From: Mycobacterium sp. NBC_00419 | GTDB lineage: Bacteria; Actinomycetota; Actinomycetes; Mycobacteriales; Mycobacteriaceae | Length of the DNA: 64,000 nt | Direction of reading: 5' to 3' | Assembly (NCBI RefSeq): GCF_036023875.1 | Contig: NZ_CP107931.1 | Coordinates: forward strand, 1,178,001-1,242,000 | Shown here: positions 47,360 through 57,828 of the stretch, piece by piece | Numbering within the stretch: the stretch's first letter is position 1 | How the letters are laid out: each line of letters begins with the position of its first letter | The notes under the pieces: model-generated | Told to the model about the DNA's origin: nothing | Seen by the model: only the letters and a program-made list of their open reading frames with translations | Databases searched by the model: none | Position numbers and translations under genes: made by a program

Positions 47360-48802
47360 ATGCGCCGACGACACCTCGCACGCCTGTTCGCCGTTGCAGC
47401 CGCCGCGGTCGTCCTGGCCGGTTGCGGTGCCACCATCTCCGGCAAGCCCGTGTCGATCTTCGACGACCCGTTCAAGGTGGCCGGCCTGCAGGCCGCCGAC
47501 GGCGAGAGCGGCCTGCGGCCCAACGCCGAGGCCCCCAGCCGCAAGGTCGACGGCGGCAACGGCGGCGAGGTCGACGAGATCGCCGCGCAGTCGATCAGCG
47601 ATCTGGAGACCTTCTGGGACACCGCCTACGGCGAGACTTTCGACGGCCAGTTCACCCCCGTCAAGGCGCTCATCTCGTGGGACTCCGATGACTACGACGG
47701 CACCTTCTGCGACGAGTCGACCGCCGGCCTGATCAATGCCGCCTTCTGCGAGGACGACAACACCATCGGCTGGGATCGCGGCGTGCTGATGCCGTCGCTG
47801 CGGGCGGCCAACGGGGACATGGCCATCACCATGGTGCTGGCCCACGAGTACGGTCACGCGATCCAGAAGCTGGCCAAGCTGAACAAGAAGGGCACCCCGA
47901 CCCTGGTCGCCGAACAGCAGGCCGACTGCCTGGCCGGGGTGTACATGCGCTGGGTGGCCGAGGGCAACTCGCCGCGCTTCACCCTGTCCACCGGTGACGG
48001 TCTCAACAATCTGCTGGCCGCCATGATCTCCTTCCGCGACCCGCTGCTGAGCCAGGACGACTACTACGACACCGGCGACGAGCACGGCTCGGCGTTCGAG
48101 CGGATCTCGGCGTTCCAGTTCGGGTTCACCGACGGGGCGTCGTCGTGCAAGGCGATCGACGCCCAGGAGATCGGTCAGCGCCGCGGTGATCTGCCCGTCG
48201 AGCTGCAGTCGGATCAGACCGGCGAGTGGCCGGTCAGCGAGGAGTCCACGAAGGCCATCGTCGATGCGATGAATATCCTGTTCACCCCGAAGAACCCGCC
48301 GCAGCTGACCTTCGACACCGGCAAGGCGTCGGCATGCCCGGACGCCCGGCCGAGCCCGCCGGTGTCGTTCTGCCCGTCGACCAACACCATCGCCGTCGAC
48401 CTGCCGGGCCTGCAGAAGATGGGCACCTCCAACGAGGGTGACGAGACCTCACTGGTGCAGGGCGACAACACCGCCTACTCGGCGCTGGTGTCGCGCTACA
48501 TGTTGGCGCTGCAGCATCAGCAGGGCGGGCTGGTCCTCGACAACGCCGAGGCGGGGCTGCGCACCGCGTGCCTGACCGGGGTGGCCACCACAAAGCTGTC
48601 CAAGGAGGTCACCACACCCGACGGCAACACCGTCGCGCTGACCGCCGGCGATATCGACGAGGCGGTGTCCGGGCTGTTGACCAACGGCCTGGCCGCCAGC
48701 GACGTCAACGGCGAGACGGTGCCTGCCGGGTTCTCCCGCATCGACGCGTTCCGCATCGGTGTGCTCGGCGACGAGGACCGCTGCATCAAGCGCTTCCCGT
48801 AG
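47360..48802 (+). CDS. Zinc metallopeptidase lipoprotein (LpqM-like)
   Basis: 480 residues. Lipoprotein signal with lipobox VLAGC, Cys at residue 22. Zinc motif HEYGH near residue 161 followed by AEQQADCLAGVYMRW, the neutral zinc metallopeptidase pattern in which the later Glu completes the site. Several paired cysteines (FCDES, FCEDD, SSCKAI, ACPDARP, FCPSTN) suggest disulfides outside the membrane. It resembles M. tuberculosis LpqM but lies here between dinG and glgP, which are neighbours in M. tuberculosis. Substrate unknown. AUG follows GGGAGGGG. Confidence 0.85.
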   Translation: MRRRHLARLFAVAAAAVVLAGCGATISGKPVSIFDDPFKVAGLQAADGESGLRPNAEAPSRKVDGGNGGEVDEIAAQSISDLETFWDTAYGETFDGQFTPVKALISWDSDDYDGTFCDESTAGLINAAFCEDDNTIGWDRGVLMPSLRAANGDMAITMVLAHEYGHAIQKLAKLNKKGTPTLVAEQQADCLAGVYMRWVAEGNSPRFTLSTGDGLNNLLAAMISFRDPLLSQDDYYDTGDEHGSAFERISAFQFGFTDGASSCKAIDAQEIGQRRGDLPVELQSDQTGEWPVSEESTKAIVDAMNILFTPKNPPQLTFDTGKASACPDARPSPPVSFCPSTNTIAVDLPGLQKMGTSNEGDETSLVQGDNTAYSALVSRYMLALQHQQGGLVLDNAEAGLRTACLTGVATTKLSKEVTTPDGNTVALTAGDIDEAVSGLLTNGLAASDVNGETVPAGFSRIDAFRIGVLGDEDRCIKRFP

Positions 48803-48810
48803 GTGCTGGC

Positions 48811-48872
48811 CACTGTGGGCCCTATGCACGCAAAACGGACCTGCAGCGTGCATAACCCCCACACTCGGGGGT
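48811..48872. terminator. Compound hairpin between convergent genes
   Basis: TATGCACGC (48823-48831) pairs perfectly with GCGTGCATA (48846-48854) around a 14-base loop, flanked by GTGGG/CCCAC. A second hairpin ACCCCC/GGGGGT lies at 48855-48872. Placement between two convergent stops fits a bidirectional terminator. Confidence 0.7.
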
Positions 48873-48875
48873 CGC

Positions 48876-49607
48876 TCAGATCTTTTTGGTAACCCCGTAC
48901 CAGGACAGGATGGCGTCACCCTCGTCGGTGGATTTGGTCAGCGTCGCATAGGAGCGGATGAAGGACTCCCCCACGCAGCCGTCGATCTTGACGTGGAAGT
49001 TGCTGATCGACACCCAGGGCGCGGCGCCCTTGTATTCCTTCTTGGTCACCGGGACGACGTTGATGATGCCGGGCTTGAGGCCCACGGTGATGCCGCCGCC
49101 GATGTTGGCGCCGATGCCGGGCAGCAGGCCATCGGGCACCGTGCCGGGGAAGTCGAATCCGGTGTAGCCGATCGACGGGTTGATACCGGCGGTGCCGGTC
49201 AGGGAGACGCCGTTGGAGGTGCTCATGTCGATGCCGCAGCCGATCTGATACCCGACCTCGAACACGCCCTTGGGTGTGGATCCGTCGCCGCTGAGCGCGC
49301 CGTTGTAGACGCCGCCCACGACGTACTCCCGCGATGAGATCGCCGTGGTCAGCGGAGCCGACGGCATCTGGACCTCATCCTTGGCCGAGACGGTCAGGGT
49401 CCAGCCGTCGGGTGATTTGGTGACCGCGGGCGGGGTGGATTCCACCCTGCCGTCGTCGACCGGAGGGGCGGCGGCCGGGTCGGGTGCCGCCGCGGCGACG
49501 GGCTGGGCGTCCGGGGCGGCCGGGTCGGGGTCTGCCGAGGCCGGGGCCACCGCAACCGCCAAGAAGCAACCCGCCAGCGCCACCGTTGCCGCACCTCGCA
49601 CTAACAC
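48876..49607 (-). CDS. MspA-family porin (paralogue 3)
   Basis: 243 residues from GTG 49607; signal peptide (VALAGCFLAVAVAPASA-DP), Pro/Ala linker of about 30 residues, then SPDGWTLTVSAKDE, SREYVVGGVYNG, GYQIGCGIDM, VGLKPGIINVVPV, SFIRSYATLTKS and ILSWYGVTKKI. Same architecture as the two porins at 15-17 kb but with a longer Gly-rich insertion (GFDFPGTVPDGLLPGIGANI) in the middle. Together with the lipoprotein gene it interrupts the dinG-glgP synteny of M. tuberculosis. The 121 bases upstream hold only a weak 5-bp hairpin. Confidence 0.9.
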   Translation of the reverse strand: MLVRGAATVALAGCFLAVAVAPASADPDPAAPDAQPVAAAAPDPAAAPPVDDGRVESTPPAVTKSPDGWTLTVSAKDEVQMPSAPLTTAISSREYVVGGVYNGALSGDGSTPKGVFEVGYQIGCGIDMSTSNGVSLTGTAGINPSIGYTGFDFPGTVPDGLLPGIGANIGGGITVGLKPGIINVVPVTKKEYKGAAPWVSISNFHVKIDGCVGESFIRSYATLTKSTDEGDAILSWYGVTKKI

Positions 49608-49728
49608 TGCCCGTCATGCCTTCCCGGGAATCCGCTCGTCCGCCCCGATGCAGGATCGATCGGCACTCCCTGTGGGGAACCTACATGCGGCACCCCTGCA
49701 CTGCTAACCGGTTGCGGAACCGTCAGCG

Positions 49729-52311
49729 TTACGCCATCACCACCAGGCCGAGCTCGTTGTCGGCGGCCAGCAGCGGGTTATGCGGCAGCACCCGCACGGT
49801 GTAGCCGACCGATCCGGCCACCGGGAGCGGCGTCGTCGTGGAAAACAGCTCGGTGTCGCCGTCGCCTGGCCCGGTATGGGTCATCGGCACACACGTCGGC
49901 TCCTGCAGGATGTCGGTGTCATCGACGCGGCCCAGCACCGCCTCGACGACGACCTCGTCGGGCAGCAGGCCGGCGAGGCGCACAGCGGCGGTCAGCGTCA
50001 GCTCGGAGCCCAGCAGCGGAGTGTCCGGCAGGCCGGTGCTGTCGACGTCGGTGATGGCGACGTTGGGCCACGCTTCCCGTGCCCGCAGCCGGTAGGCGCT
50101 CAGTTCGCGGGCCGCGCCGAACGGCAACCCGTCGACGGACTCGACGGTTCGGCGCCGCGACTGTGCGGCCGGCGCGTAGTACTTCTCGGTGTAGTCGCGC
50201 ACCATCCGCGAGGCCAGAACTTTGGGGCCCAGCGTCTGCAGGGTGTGGCGGACCATCTCGACCCACCGGGTCGGCACGCCGGCCTCGTCGCGGTCGTAGA
50301 ACCTGGGCCCCACCGACTGTTCCAACAGGTCGTAGAGGGCGGCGGCTTCCAGGTCGTCACGGCGGCCCTCGTCGGCCAGGCCGTCGGCGGTCGGTATCTC
50401 CCAACCGTTTTCGCCGTCGAACCACTCGTCCCACCAGCCGTCGCGGATCGACAGGTTCAACCCGCCGTTGAGTGCGCTCTTCATCCCGGAGGTGCCACAC
50501 GCCTCCAACGGCCGCAACGGATTGTTCAGCCACACATCGCATCCCCAGTACAGCAACCGCGCCATCGACATGTCGTAGTCGGGCAGGAAGGCGATGCGAT
50601 GGCGGACCTCGGGCCGGTCGGCGAACTTGACGATCTGCTGGATGAGGGCCTTGCCGGCATCGTCGGCGGGGTGCGACTTGCCTGCGACGATGAGCTGCAG
50701 GGGCCGGTCCGGATCGAGCAGCAGGGCCTCGAGGCGCTGCGGGTCACGCAACATCAACGTCAGCCGCTTGTAGGTAGGCACCCGGCGGGCGAAGCCGATG
50801 GTGAGCACATCGGGATCGAAAGCCGTTGCTATCCAACCTAGTTCAGCCTCCGATGCGCCCCGCTCGTGCCAGGACCGGCGCAGCCTGCGGCGCACATCCT
50901 CGACCAGTGTCGCCCGCAGCTGAGATCGGATCCACCAGATGTGACCGGAGCCGACTTCCTGCAGGCGCTGCCACACCTGGGGCTCGCGCAACGCCTCGGT
51001 GGAACCGGCGAGCTCGCGGCCGAGCTGCAGCCACTGCGGCGCCGCCCAGGTCGGTCCGTGCACGCCGTTGGTGATCGACCCGATGGGTACGTCCCCGGGG
51101 TCGAACCCCGGCCACAGCTCCTCGAACATCTGCCTGCTGACCCGGCCGTGCAGCAGCGATACCCCGTTGGCCCGCTGCGCCAGCCGCAGACCCATGTGCG
51201 CCATGTTGAACTTCGTCGGATCGTCCTCGGCGCCGAAAGCCAGCACCCGGCCCACCGGCACCCCGGGCAGCAGCCCGTCCGGCCCGTCGTCACCGAAGTA
51301 GCGCTGCACCATCTCCACCGGGAACCGGTCGATCCCCGCGGGCACCGGGGTGTGCGTGGTGAACACGGTGCCCGCGCGGACGACGGTCAGCGCGGTGTCG
51401 AAGTCCAGCCGCTCGGCGGCCATCAACTCCCGGATCCGCTCCACTCCGAGGAACCCGGCGTGGCCCTCGTTCATGTGGAACACATCCGGTGCGGGCAAGC
51501 CTTCGACGGCGGTGAACGCGCGGATGGCCCGCACCCCGCCGATACCGGCCAGCAGCTCCTGCTTGATCCGGTGTTCCTGGTCGCCGCCGTAGAGCCGGTC
51601 GGTGACGTTGCGCAGGTCGTGCTCGTTCTCGGGGATGTCGGAATCGAGCAGCAGCAGCGGTATCCGGCCGACCTGGGCCACCCAGACCCGCGCCCGCAGC
51701 CGCTTGGACTCCGGCATCGCCAGCTCCACCAGAACCGGTGCGCCCGCGGCGTCGGTCAGTAGCCGCAGCGGCAGCCCCTGCGGGTCCAGCGACGGATAGT
51801 TCTCGCGCTGCCAGCCGTCGGCGGTCAGCGACTGCCGGAAGTACCCGGAGCGGTAGTACAGGCCCACGGCGATGAGCGGCAGGCCCAGATCCGAGGCCGA
51901 TTTGAGGTGATCGCCGGCCAGGATGCCCAGACCGCCGGAGTAGTTCGGCAGCACCTCGGCGACCCCGAACTCCATCGAGAAGTAGGCGATGCCGGTCGGC
52001 ATGGTTGCCGGGTCCTGTTCCTGGTACCACATGGGGCGGGCCAGGTAGTCGTCGAGATCGTCGGCCAGCTGGTCCAGGCCGGCCAGGAAGCCGTCGTCCT
52101 TGGCGAGCTCGTCGAGCCGCTTGGGTGATACCGCGCCGAGCAACGCGACCGGGTCCTGACCGGTCCGGGCCCACAGCTGCGGGTCGATGGCGGCGAAGAG
52201 GTCCTGCGTCGGTTTGTCCCACGACCAGCGCAGGTTCGTCGACAACCGGCCCAGGGCCGACAGTCGCTCGGGCAGGTGGGCACGGACTGTGAACCTACGC
52301 AGCGCCTTCAC
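49729..52311 (-). CDS. glgP: Alpha-glucan (glycogen/maltodextrin) phosphorylase
   Basis: About 860 residues, matching M. tuberculosis GlgP. Releases glucose 1-phosphate from alpha-1,4-glucan ends. The DUF3417 N-terminus (LSALGRLSTNLRWSWD) marks the short bacterial group. MEFGVAEVLPNYSGGLGILA and EACGTSGMKSALNGGLNLS (holding the PLP lysine) are intact. GTG 52309-52311 is chosen (VKALRRFTVRAH); the frame is open 18 codons more. Divergent from glgE over 194 bases. Confidence 0.94.
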   Translation of the reverse strand: MKALRRFTVRAHLPERLSALGRLSTNLRWSWDKPTQDLFAAIDPQLWARTGQDPVALLGAVSPKRLDELAKDDGFLAGLDQLADDLDDYLARPMWYQEQDPATMPTGIAYFSMEFGVAEVLPNYSGGLGILAGDHLKSASDLGLPLIAVGLYYRSGYFRQSLTADGWQRENYPSLDPQGLPLRLLTDAAGAPVLVELAMPESKRLRARVWVAQVGRIPLLLLDSDIPENEHDLRNVTDRLYGGDQEHRIKQELLAGIGGVRAIRAFTAVEGLPAPDVFHMNEGHAGFLGVERIRELMAAERLDFDTALTVVRAGTVFTTHTPVPAGIDRFPVEMVQRYFGDDGPDGLLPGVPVGRVLAFGAEDDPTKFNMAHMGLRLAQRANGVSLLHGRVSRQMFEELWPGFDPGDVPIGSITNGVHGPTWAAPQWLQLGRELAGSTEALREPQVWQRLQEVGSGHIWWIRSQLRATLVEDVRRRLRRSWHERGASEAELGWIATAFDPDVLTIGFARRVPTYKRLTLMLRDPQRLEALLLDPDRPLQLIVAGKSHPADDAGKALIQQIVKFADRPEVRHRIAFLPDYDMSMARLLYWGCDVWLNNPLRPLEACGTSGMKSALNGGLNLSIRDGWWDEWFDGENGWEIPTADGLADEGRRDDLEAAALYDLLEQSVGPRFYDRDEAGVPTRWVEMVRHTLQTLGPKVLASRMVRDYTEKYYAPAAQSRRRTVESVDGLPFGAARELSAYRLRAREAWPNVAITDVDSTGLPDTPLLGSELTLTAAVRLAGLLPDEVVVEAVLGRVDDTDILQEPTCVPMTHTGPGDGDTELFSTTTPLPVAGSVGYTVRVLPHNPLLAADNELGLVVMA

Positions 52312-52457
52312 GTGACCCAACCTTACTGAGGCCGCTGGCCGAGCGTGCGCTTCTTCCCCTCGCACCCACTCGGCCCACTACGGTGTGAACTGGGCGTGAT
52401 GCGGTTACCCGAGAAGGCACGGACGAGGAGACCGACGGATCCGGCGAGGCGCTGGCT

Positions 52458-52484
52458 AAGTCGTACAAGGCAGAAGTCGTACAA
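52458..52484 (+). promoter_or_regulatory. Direct repeat AAGTCGTACAA, 16-bp period, upstream of glgE
   Basis: Two identical 11-mers at 52458-52468 and 52474-52484, 22 bases before the GTG and just ahead of the AGGAG ribosome site. The position overlaps the leader rather than a -35 box, so a repressor site or an RNA-level element is as likely as an activator site. Confidence 0.5.
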
Positions 52485-52505
52485 CTCAGAAATAGGAGTG
52501 GTTGG

Positions 52506-54599
52506 GTGCCCGGTCGGATCGAGATCGATGACGTCGCGCCCGTTGTGTCCTGCGGTACCTACCCGGCCAAGGCTGTCGTCGGCGAGGTGGTGCCGGTGTG
52601 CGCGTCGGTATGGCGCGAGGGGCATGACGCGGTGGCCGCGACGCTGGTGGTTCGCTACCTGGGCCCGTCCTATCCGCAGCTGGGCCAGAACCCGGCCCGC
52701 CGCATCAAGGCCCTCGAGGCCGCCGAGGCGGCATCGACACCCGCAGCCGCAGCCGCCAACCGGGTCAAACCGCAGCTGTACTCCATGACGCTGGGCACCA
52801 CCCCGGATCTCTACCACGGGCAGTTCGTGCCCGACCGGGTCGGCTTGTGGACGTTCCGGATCGACGGTTGGGGCGACCCGATCACCACGTGGCACCACGC
52901 GGTGACCGCCAAGCTCGAGGCCGGGCAGGGCGAGTCCGAACTAGACAACGACCTGCTGGTCGGTGCCCGGCTGCTCGAGCGTGCGGCCACCGGCGTGCCG
53001 CGCGACCGGCGTACCCCCCTGCTATACGCGGCGGCCGCGCTACGGCAGCCGGGTGACCCCGTGACTCGCGCCGCACTGGCGCTCTCGCACGAGGTCACCG
53101 ATCTGCTGGCCGCGTTCCCGCTGCGCGAGCTGGTGACCCGCGGCAGCACCTACGGGGTGTGGGTGGACCGGCCGCTGGCCCGGTGCAGCGCCTGGTACGA
53201 GTTCTTCCCGCGCTCGACGGGAGGCTGGGACGATCAGGGCCGCCCGGTCCACGGAACGTTCGCGACGTCGACCGCGGCACTTCCGCGCATCGCCGCGATG
53301 GGGTTCAACGTGGTGTACCTGCCGCCGATCCACCCGATCGGGAAGGTGCACCGCAAGGGCCGCAACAACACGGTGACCGCCGAGGCCGATGACGTCGGAT
53401 CGCCGTGGGCGATCGGTAGCGACGAGGGCGGGCACGACGCCGTCCATCCCGACCTGGGCACCCTCGAGGATTTCGACCGCTTCGTGGCCGCCGTGCGGGA
53501 CAACGGCATGGAGCTGGCCCTGGATCTGGCGTTGCAGTGCGCCCCGGACCACCCGTGGGCCAAGGATCACCGGCAATGGTTCACCGAACTACCCGACGGG
53601 ACGATCGCCTACGCGGAGAACCCGCCGAAGAAGTATCAGGACATCTATCCGCTCAACTTCGACAACGACCCCGGTGGTCTCTACGACGAGGTTCTGCGGG
53701 TGGTGCGGCACTGGATCGACCACGGCGTCAAGATCTTCCGGGTCGACAATCCGCACACCAAGCCGCCGAACTTCTGGGCGTGGCTGATCAGTCAGGTCAA
53801 ATCGGTCGACCCCGACGTGCTGTTCCTGGCCGAGGCGTTCACCCGCCCGGCCCGGTTGAACGGTCTGGCGAAACTCGGCTTCACCCAGTCGTATTCGTAC
53901 TTCACCTGGCGAACCGCCAAGTGGGAGATCGAGCAGTTCGGCCGTCAGATCGCCGAACACGCCGACTACACCCGGCCCAATCTGTTCGTCAACACCCCGG
54001 ACATCCTGCACGAGAGCCTGCAGGTGGGCGGCCCGGGGATGTTCGCCATCCGTGCGGTGCTCGCCGCCACCCTGGGCACCTCGTGGGGCGTATACGCCGG
54101 TTTCGAGCTGTTCGAGCACCTGCCGGTGCGCGAGGGCAGCGAGGAGTACCTGAACTCCGAGAAGTACGAGTTGCGCCCCCGAGACTTCGAGGGTGCCCTG
54201 GCGCACGGACATTCGCTGGAGCCCTTCCTCAAGCGGCTCAACGAGATTCGCCGGGTTCATCCGGCGCTGTGCCAGATGCGCACCATCACCTTCCACAACG
54301 TCGACAATGACGCGCTGCTGGCCTACAGCAAGTTCGATCCGATCACCGGTGACACGGTGCTGGTGGTGGTCACCCTGAATGCGTTCAGCGCCGAAGAGGG
54401 AACGGTGTGGCTGAACATGGCCGCTTTGGGTATGCAGCCCTACGACCGGTTCTGGGTTCGGGACGAAATCTCCGGGGAGGAATACCAGTGGGGCCAGGCG
54501 AACTACGTGCGGATCGAGCCGTCACGGGCGGTGGCGCACGTGCTGAACATGCCGCTGATCCCGCACGACCAGCGGGCGACCCTGCTTCGGCGGGACTGA
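52506..54599 (+). CDS. glgE: Maltose-1-phosphate maltosyltransferase GlgE
   Basis: 697 residues (701 in M. tuberculosis). Extends alpha-1,4-glucans with maltosyl units from maltose 1-phosphate. Domains: N-terminal beta domain (to about 110), GH13 barrel, C-terminal beta domain. Catalytic Asp near residue 415 in [15 protein letters not shown] and Glu near 443 in [10 protein letters not shown]; the donor loop [18 protein letters not shown] is present. In M. tuberculosis the gene is essential because the donor sugar accumulates to toxic levels. GTG start with AGGAG. Co-directional with glgB. Confidence 0.95.
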   Translation: MPGRIEIDDVAPVVSCGTYPAKAVVGEVVPVCASVWREGHDAVAATLVVRYLGPSYPQLGQNPARRIKALEAAEAASTPAAAAANRVKPQLYSMTLGTTPDLYHGQFVPDRVGLWTFRIDGWGDPITTWHHAVTAKLEAGQGESELDNDLLVGARLLERAATGVPRDRRTPLLYAAAALRQPGDPVTRAALALSHEVTDLLAAFPLRELVTRGSTYGVWVDRPLARCSAWYEFFPRSTGGWDDQGRPVHGTFATSTAALPRIAAMGFNVVYLPPIHPIGKVHRKGRNNTVTAEADDVGSPWAIGSDEGGHDAVHPDLGTLEDFDRFVAAVRDNGMELALDLALQCAPDHPWAKDHRQWFTELPDGTIAYAENPPKKYQDIYPLNFDNDPGGLYDEVLRVVRHWIDHGVKIFRVDNPHTKPPNFWAWLISQVKSVDPDVLFLAEAFTRPARLNGLAKLGFTQSYSYFTWRTAKWEIEQFGRQIAEHADYTRPNLFVNTPDILHESLQVGGPGMFAIRAVLAATLGTSWGVYAGFELFEHLPVREGSEEYLNSEKYELRPRDFEGALAHGHSLEPFLKRLNEIRRVHPALCQMRTITFHNVDNDALLAYSKFDPITGDTVLVVVTLNAFSAEEGTVWLNMAALGMQPYDRFWVRDEISGEEYQWGQANYVRIEPSRAVAHVLNMPLIPHDQRATLLRRD

Positions 54600-54625
54600 C
54601 GGCGACGAAAGGAGCCCAGGCGCAG

Positions 54626-56836
54626 ATGACGAGGACAGAGAAGCTCGCCAGCCCATACCTGGCGCCGGATCCCGGCGAGGTGGCCCGCCTGGTGGCCGGG
54701 GTGCACCACGATCCACACAGCATCCTGGGCGCCCACGAGTACGACGACCACACGGTGATCCGTGCGCTGCGCCCGCACGCGCAACAGGTGGCCGCGATCG
54801 TCGGTGGCCGGCGCCACGACTTCACCCACGTCGATTCCGGCCTGTTCGCGGTGGCGCTGCCGTTCACGAACCTCGCCGACTACCGCCTCGAGGTCAGGTA
54901 CCCGGCCGGCGACGGTCAGTCGCACACCCTCACCGTCGCCGACGGCTATCGGTTCCTGCCCACGCTGGGCGAGATGGACCTGCACCTGTTCGCCGAGGGC
55001 CGCCATGAGCGGCTGTGGGAGATCCTCGGCGCCCACCCGCGGTCGTTCACCACACCTGACGGCGTGGTCGACGGTGTCTCGTTCGCCGTGTGGGCTCCGA
55101 ATGCCAAGGGCGTCAGCCTGATCGGCGAGTTCAACCACTGGGACGGCAACGACGCCCCGATGCGGGTGCTGGGGTCCTCCGGGGTGTGGGAGCTGTTCTG
55201 GCCCGACTTCCCCGTCGACGGTCTCTACAAGTTCCGGGTGCACGGTATCGACGGCTCGGTCACCGACCGCGCCGACCCGTTCGCCTTCGCCACCGAGGTA
55301 CCGCCGCAGACCGCGTCGAAAGTGAACGTGTCGCACTACACCTGGGACGACACCGACTGGATGACGCAGCGGGCGAACCACAATCCGGTGTTCGAGCCGA
55401 TGAGTACCTATGAGGTGCATCTGGGCTCGTGGCGCCCGGGACTGAGCTACCGCCAGCTCGCCGAGCAACTGACCGACTATGTTGTCGCCCAGGGCTTCAC
55501 CCACGTCGAATTGCTGCCGGTCGCCGAGCATCCGTTCGGCGGGTCCTGGGGCTATCAGGTGACGTCCTACTACGCGCCGACGTCGCGGTTCGGCTCCCCC
55601 GACGATTTCCGCTTCCTGGTGGACGCGCTGCACCAGGCCGGCATCGGGGTGATCGTCGACTGGGTGCCCGCACACTTCCCGAAGGACGGCTGGGCGCTCG
55701 GGCGCTTCGACGGCACCGCGCTCTATGAGCATTCCGACCCGCGCCGTGGTGAGCAACTCGACTGGGGCACTTATGTGTTCGACTTCGGGCGGCCCGAGGT
55801 GCGCAACTTCCTGGTGGCCAACGCGCTGTACTGGCTGCAGGAGTACCACATCGACGGCCTGCGGGTGGACGCCGTGGCCTCGATGCTCTACCTGGACTAC
55901 TCCCGCCCGGCCGACGGCTGGACGCCGAACATCTACGGCGGCCGGGAGAACCTCGAGGCGGTGCAGTTCCTGCAGGAGATGAACGCCACCGTCCACAAGG
56001 CAGCACCGGGCATCGTCACGATCGCCGAGGAGTCGACGTCCTGGCCCGGTGTCACCCGACCGACCAACCTTGGCGGCCTTGGCTTTTCGATGAAGTGGAA
56101 TATGGGGTGGATGCACGACACCCTGGACTACATCAGCCGCGACCCGATCTATCGCACCTATCACCATGGTGAACTGACGTTCTCGTTGCTGTATGCGTTC
56201 AGCGAGAACTTCGTCCTGCCGATCAGCCACGACGAGGTGGTGCACGGCAAGGGCACGCTGTGGGGCCGCATGCCGGGCAACGACCACGTCAAGGCGGCCG
56301 GGCTGCGCAGTCTGCTCGCCTACCAGTGGGCGCACCCCGGCAAGCAGCTGCTGTTCATGGGCCAGGAGTTCGGCCAGCGCGCCGAGTGGTCCGAGGAACG
56401 CGGGCTGGACTGGTATCAACTCGACGAGAACAGCTACTCCGGCGGGGTGCTCAGGTTCGTCACCGACATCAACCAGATTTATCGCAGCCGCCCCGCGCTG
56501 TGGAGCCAGGACACCCGGCCTGAGGGCTATTCCTGGATCGACGCCAACGACTCGGCCAACAACGTGCTGAGCTTCCTGCGCTACGGCAGCGACGGGTCGG
56601 TGCTGGCTTGCGTGTTCAACTTCTCCGGCGCCGAGCACAGCCGCTACCGGCTGGGTCTGCCGCACGCAGGCAGCTGGCGGGAGGTGCTCAACAGCGACGC
56701 GACGATCTACAACGGCGCGGGGGCGGGCAACTTCGGCGCCGTCGAGGCCACCGACGACCCGTGGCACGGTCGCCCGGCCTCTGCGACGCTGGTGCTACCG
56801 CCCACGTCGGCGATCTGGCTCGAACCGGCCCCCTGA
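54626..56836 (+). CDS. glgB: 1,4-alpha-glucan branching enzyme
   Basis: 736 residues. Puts alpha-1,6 branches on the GlgE product. N-terminal N1 domain and CBM48 ([20 protein letters not shown]), GH13 barrel with nucleophile Asp near 415 ([18 protein letters not shown]) and acid Glu near 468 ([14 protein letters not shown]), and C-terminal beta domain ending at [12 protein letters not shown] 54626 has AAAGGAG upstream; 26 bases separate it from glgE. Order glgE-glgB as in M. tuberculosis Rv1327c-Rv1326c. Confidence 0.96.
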   Translation: MTRTEKLASPYLAPDPGEVARLVAGVHHDPHSILGAHEYDDHTVIRALRPHAQQVAAIVGGRRHDFTHVDSGLFAVALPFTNLADYRLEVRYPAGDGQSHTLTVADGYRFLPTLGEMDLHLFAEGRHERLWEILGAHPRSFTTPDGVVDGVSFAVWAPNAKGVSLIGEFNHWDGNDAPMRVLGSSGVWELFWPDFPVDGLYKFRVHGIDGSVTDRADPFAFATEVPPQTASKVNVSHYTWDDTDWMTQRANHNPVFEPMSTYEVHLGSWRPGLSYRQLAEQLTDYVVAQGFTHVELLPVAEHPFGGSWGYQVTSYYAPTSRFGSPDDFRFLVDALHQAGIGVIVDWVPAHFPKDGWALGRFDGTALYEHSDPRRGEQLDWGTYVFDFGRPEVRNFLVANALYWLQEYHIDGLRVDAVASMLYLDYSRPADGWTPNIYGGRENLEAVQFLQEMNATVHKAAPGIVTIAEESTSWPGVTRPTNLGGLGFSMKWNMGWMHDTLDYISRDPIYRTYHHGELTFSLLYAFSENFVLPISHDEVVHGKGTLWGRMPGNDHVKAAGLRSLLAYQWAHPGKQLLFMGQEFGQRAEWSEERGLDWYQLDENSYSGGVLRFVTDINQIYRSRPALWSQDTRPEGYSWIDANDSANNVLSFLRYGSDGSVLACVFNFSGAEHSRYRLGLPHAGSWREVLNSDATIYNGAGAGNFGAVEATDDPWHGRPASATLVLPPTSAIWLEPAP

Positions 56837-56850
56837 CCTCTCATCGGCGA

Positions 56851-56901
56851 GTGTGCGGTTTCATCCGCAACACGCCGCGGCCAGCGGATGAGGATGCACA
56901 G
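56851..56901. terminator. Hairpin between convergent glgB and thioredoxin gene
   Basis: TCATCCGC (56861-56868) pairs with GCGGATGA (56884-56891), extended outward by an imperfect TGTGC/GCACA. In M. tuberculosis a PE_PGRS gene (Rv1325c) occupies this junction; here only this hairpin remains. Confidence 0.6.
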
Positions 56902-56909
56902 TCGAGGAG

Positions 56910-57821
56910 CTAGTACAGCGCGTTGGCGAGGTTGCGCCGGCCCTTGATCACGTCCGGATCGGCGGGGTCGAACAGCTCGAAGAGCTCGATGAGCCGGGTG
57001 CGCACCGAGGTGCGCTCGTCGCCGGCTGTTCGCCGCACCAGGGCGATCAGCCGGTCGAAGGCGGCGCCGACATCCTGATTGAGCAGTTCCACGTCGGCCG
57101 CGGCGAACGCTGCCTCGATGTCGTCGGGGGCCGCGGCAGCCACCGCGAGGGCGTCGGGCCGTTGCGCGGTGGCGCGCTGCAGAAAGGTGATCTGCCGCAG
57201 CGCACCCTTGGCCTCGACGTGGTTGGGGTCGGTGTCGAGGATGGCCTGATAGGCCGCTGCGGCGGCCGGGAAGTCACCGGACTCCAGATGCTCGCGCGCC
57301 TGGTCCACCGCGGGGTCGACCGGCTCGGCATCGGATTCGGCTGCACCGGCGAGCTTTCCGGCTGTTGCCGCCAGCAGCGAGTCGACCCACCGCCGCAACT
57401 GTTCGGGGGGCTGCGGACCCTGGAAACTGGCCAGCGGCTGACCACCGGCCAGCGCGACCACGGTCGGCACGGCCTCGATGCCGAACATCTGCGCGACCCG
57501 CGGCACCACGTCGACGTTGACCGTGGCCAGCGACCACTTTCCGTTGTCGGCGGCGGCCAGGGCGGCGAAGACGTCGATCAGCTCGACGCAGACTTCACTG
57601 CGCGGCGACCAGAGCACCACGACCACCGGGAGCTGACCGGAGCGGACCAGCACCTCGGCTTCGAAGTTGGCTTCGGTGATCTCAACACCACCGGCGGGTG
57701 CCGCACCGCCAGCAGGTGCCGCGCCGCCGGCAGGCGCCTGGGCCCGTTGCTTGAGTCCCGAAAGGTCGATGGCACCGGCCAAAGCCGGCGAGATCGGGGG
57801 GCGTGGACGTGTCACGCCCAC
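56910..57821 (-). CDS. Thioredoxin-fold/TPR protein (CnoX/YbbN-like, Rv1324 homologue)
   Basis: 303 residues. A Pro/Ala head contains APAGGA three times in tandem. Residues about 50-155 form a thioredoxin domain, but the W-C-G-P-C site reads WSPRSEVC, leaving one cysteine, so classical disulfide exchange is not expected. The C-terminal half is TPR-like helices (AREHLESGDFPAAAAAYQAI, ALRQITFLQRATAQRP). This is the layout of CnoX/YbbN chaperone-redox holdases. GTG start; the following GTG two codons in is an alternative. Confidence 0.87.
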   Translation of the reverse strand: MGVTRPRPPISPALAGAIDLSGLKQRAQAPAGGAAPAGGAAPAGGVEITEANFEAEVLVRSGQLPVVVVLWSPRSEVCVELIDVFAALAAADNGKWSLATVNVDVVPRVAQMFGIEAVPTVVALAGGQPLASFQGPQPPEQLRRWVDSLLAATAGKLAGAAESDAEPVDPAVDQAREHLESGDFPAAAAAYQAILDTDPNHVEAKGALRQITFLQRATAQRPDALAVAAAAPDDIEAAFAAADVELLNQDVGAAFDRLIALVRRTAGDERTSVRTRLIELFELFDPADPDVIKGRRNLANALY

Positions 57822-57828
57822 AAGTCTG

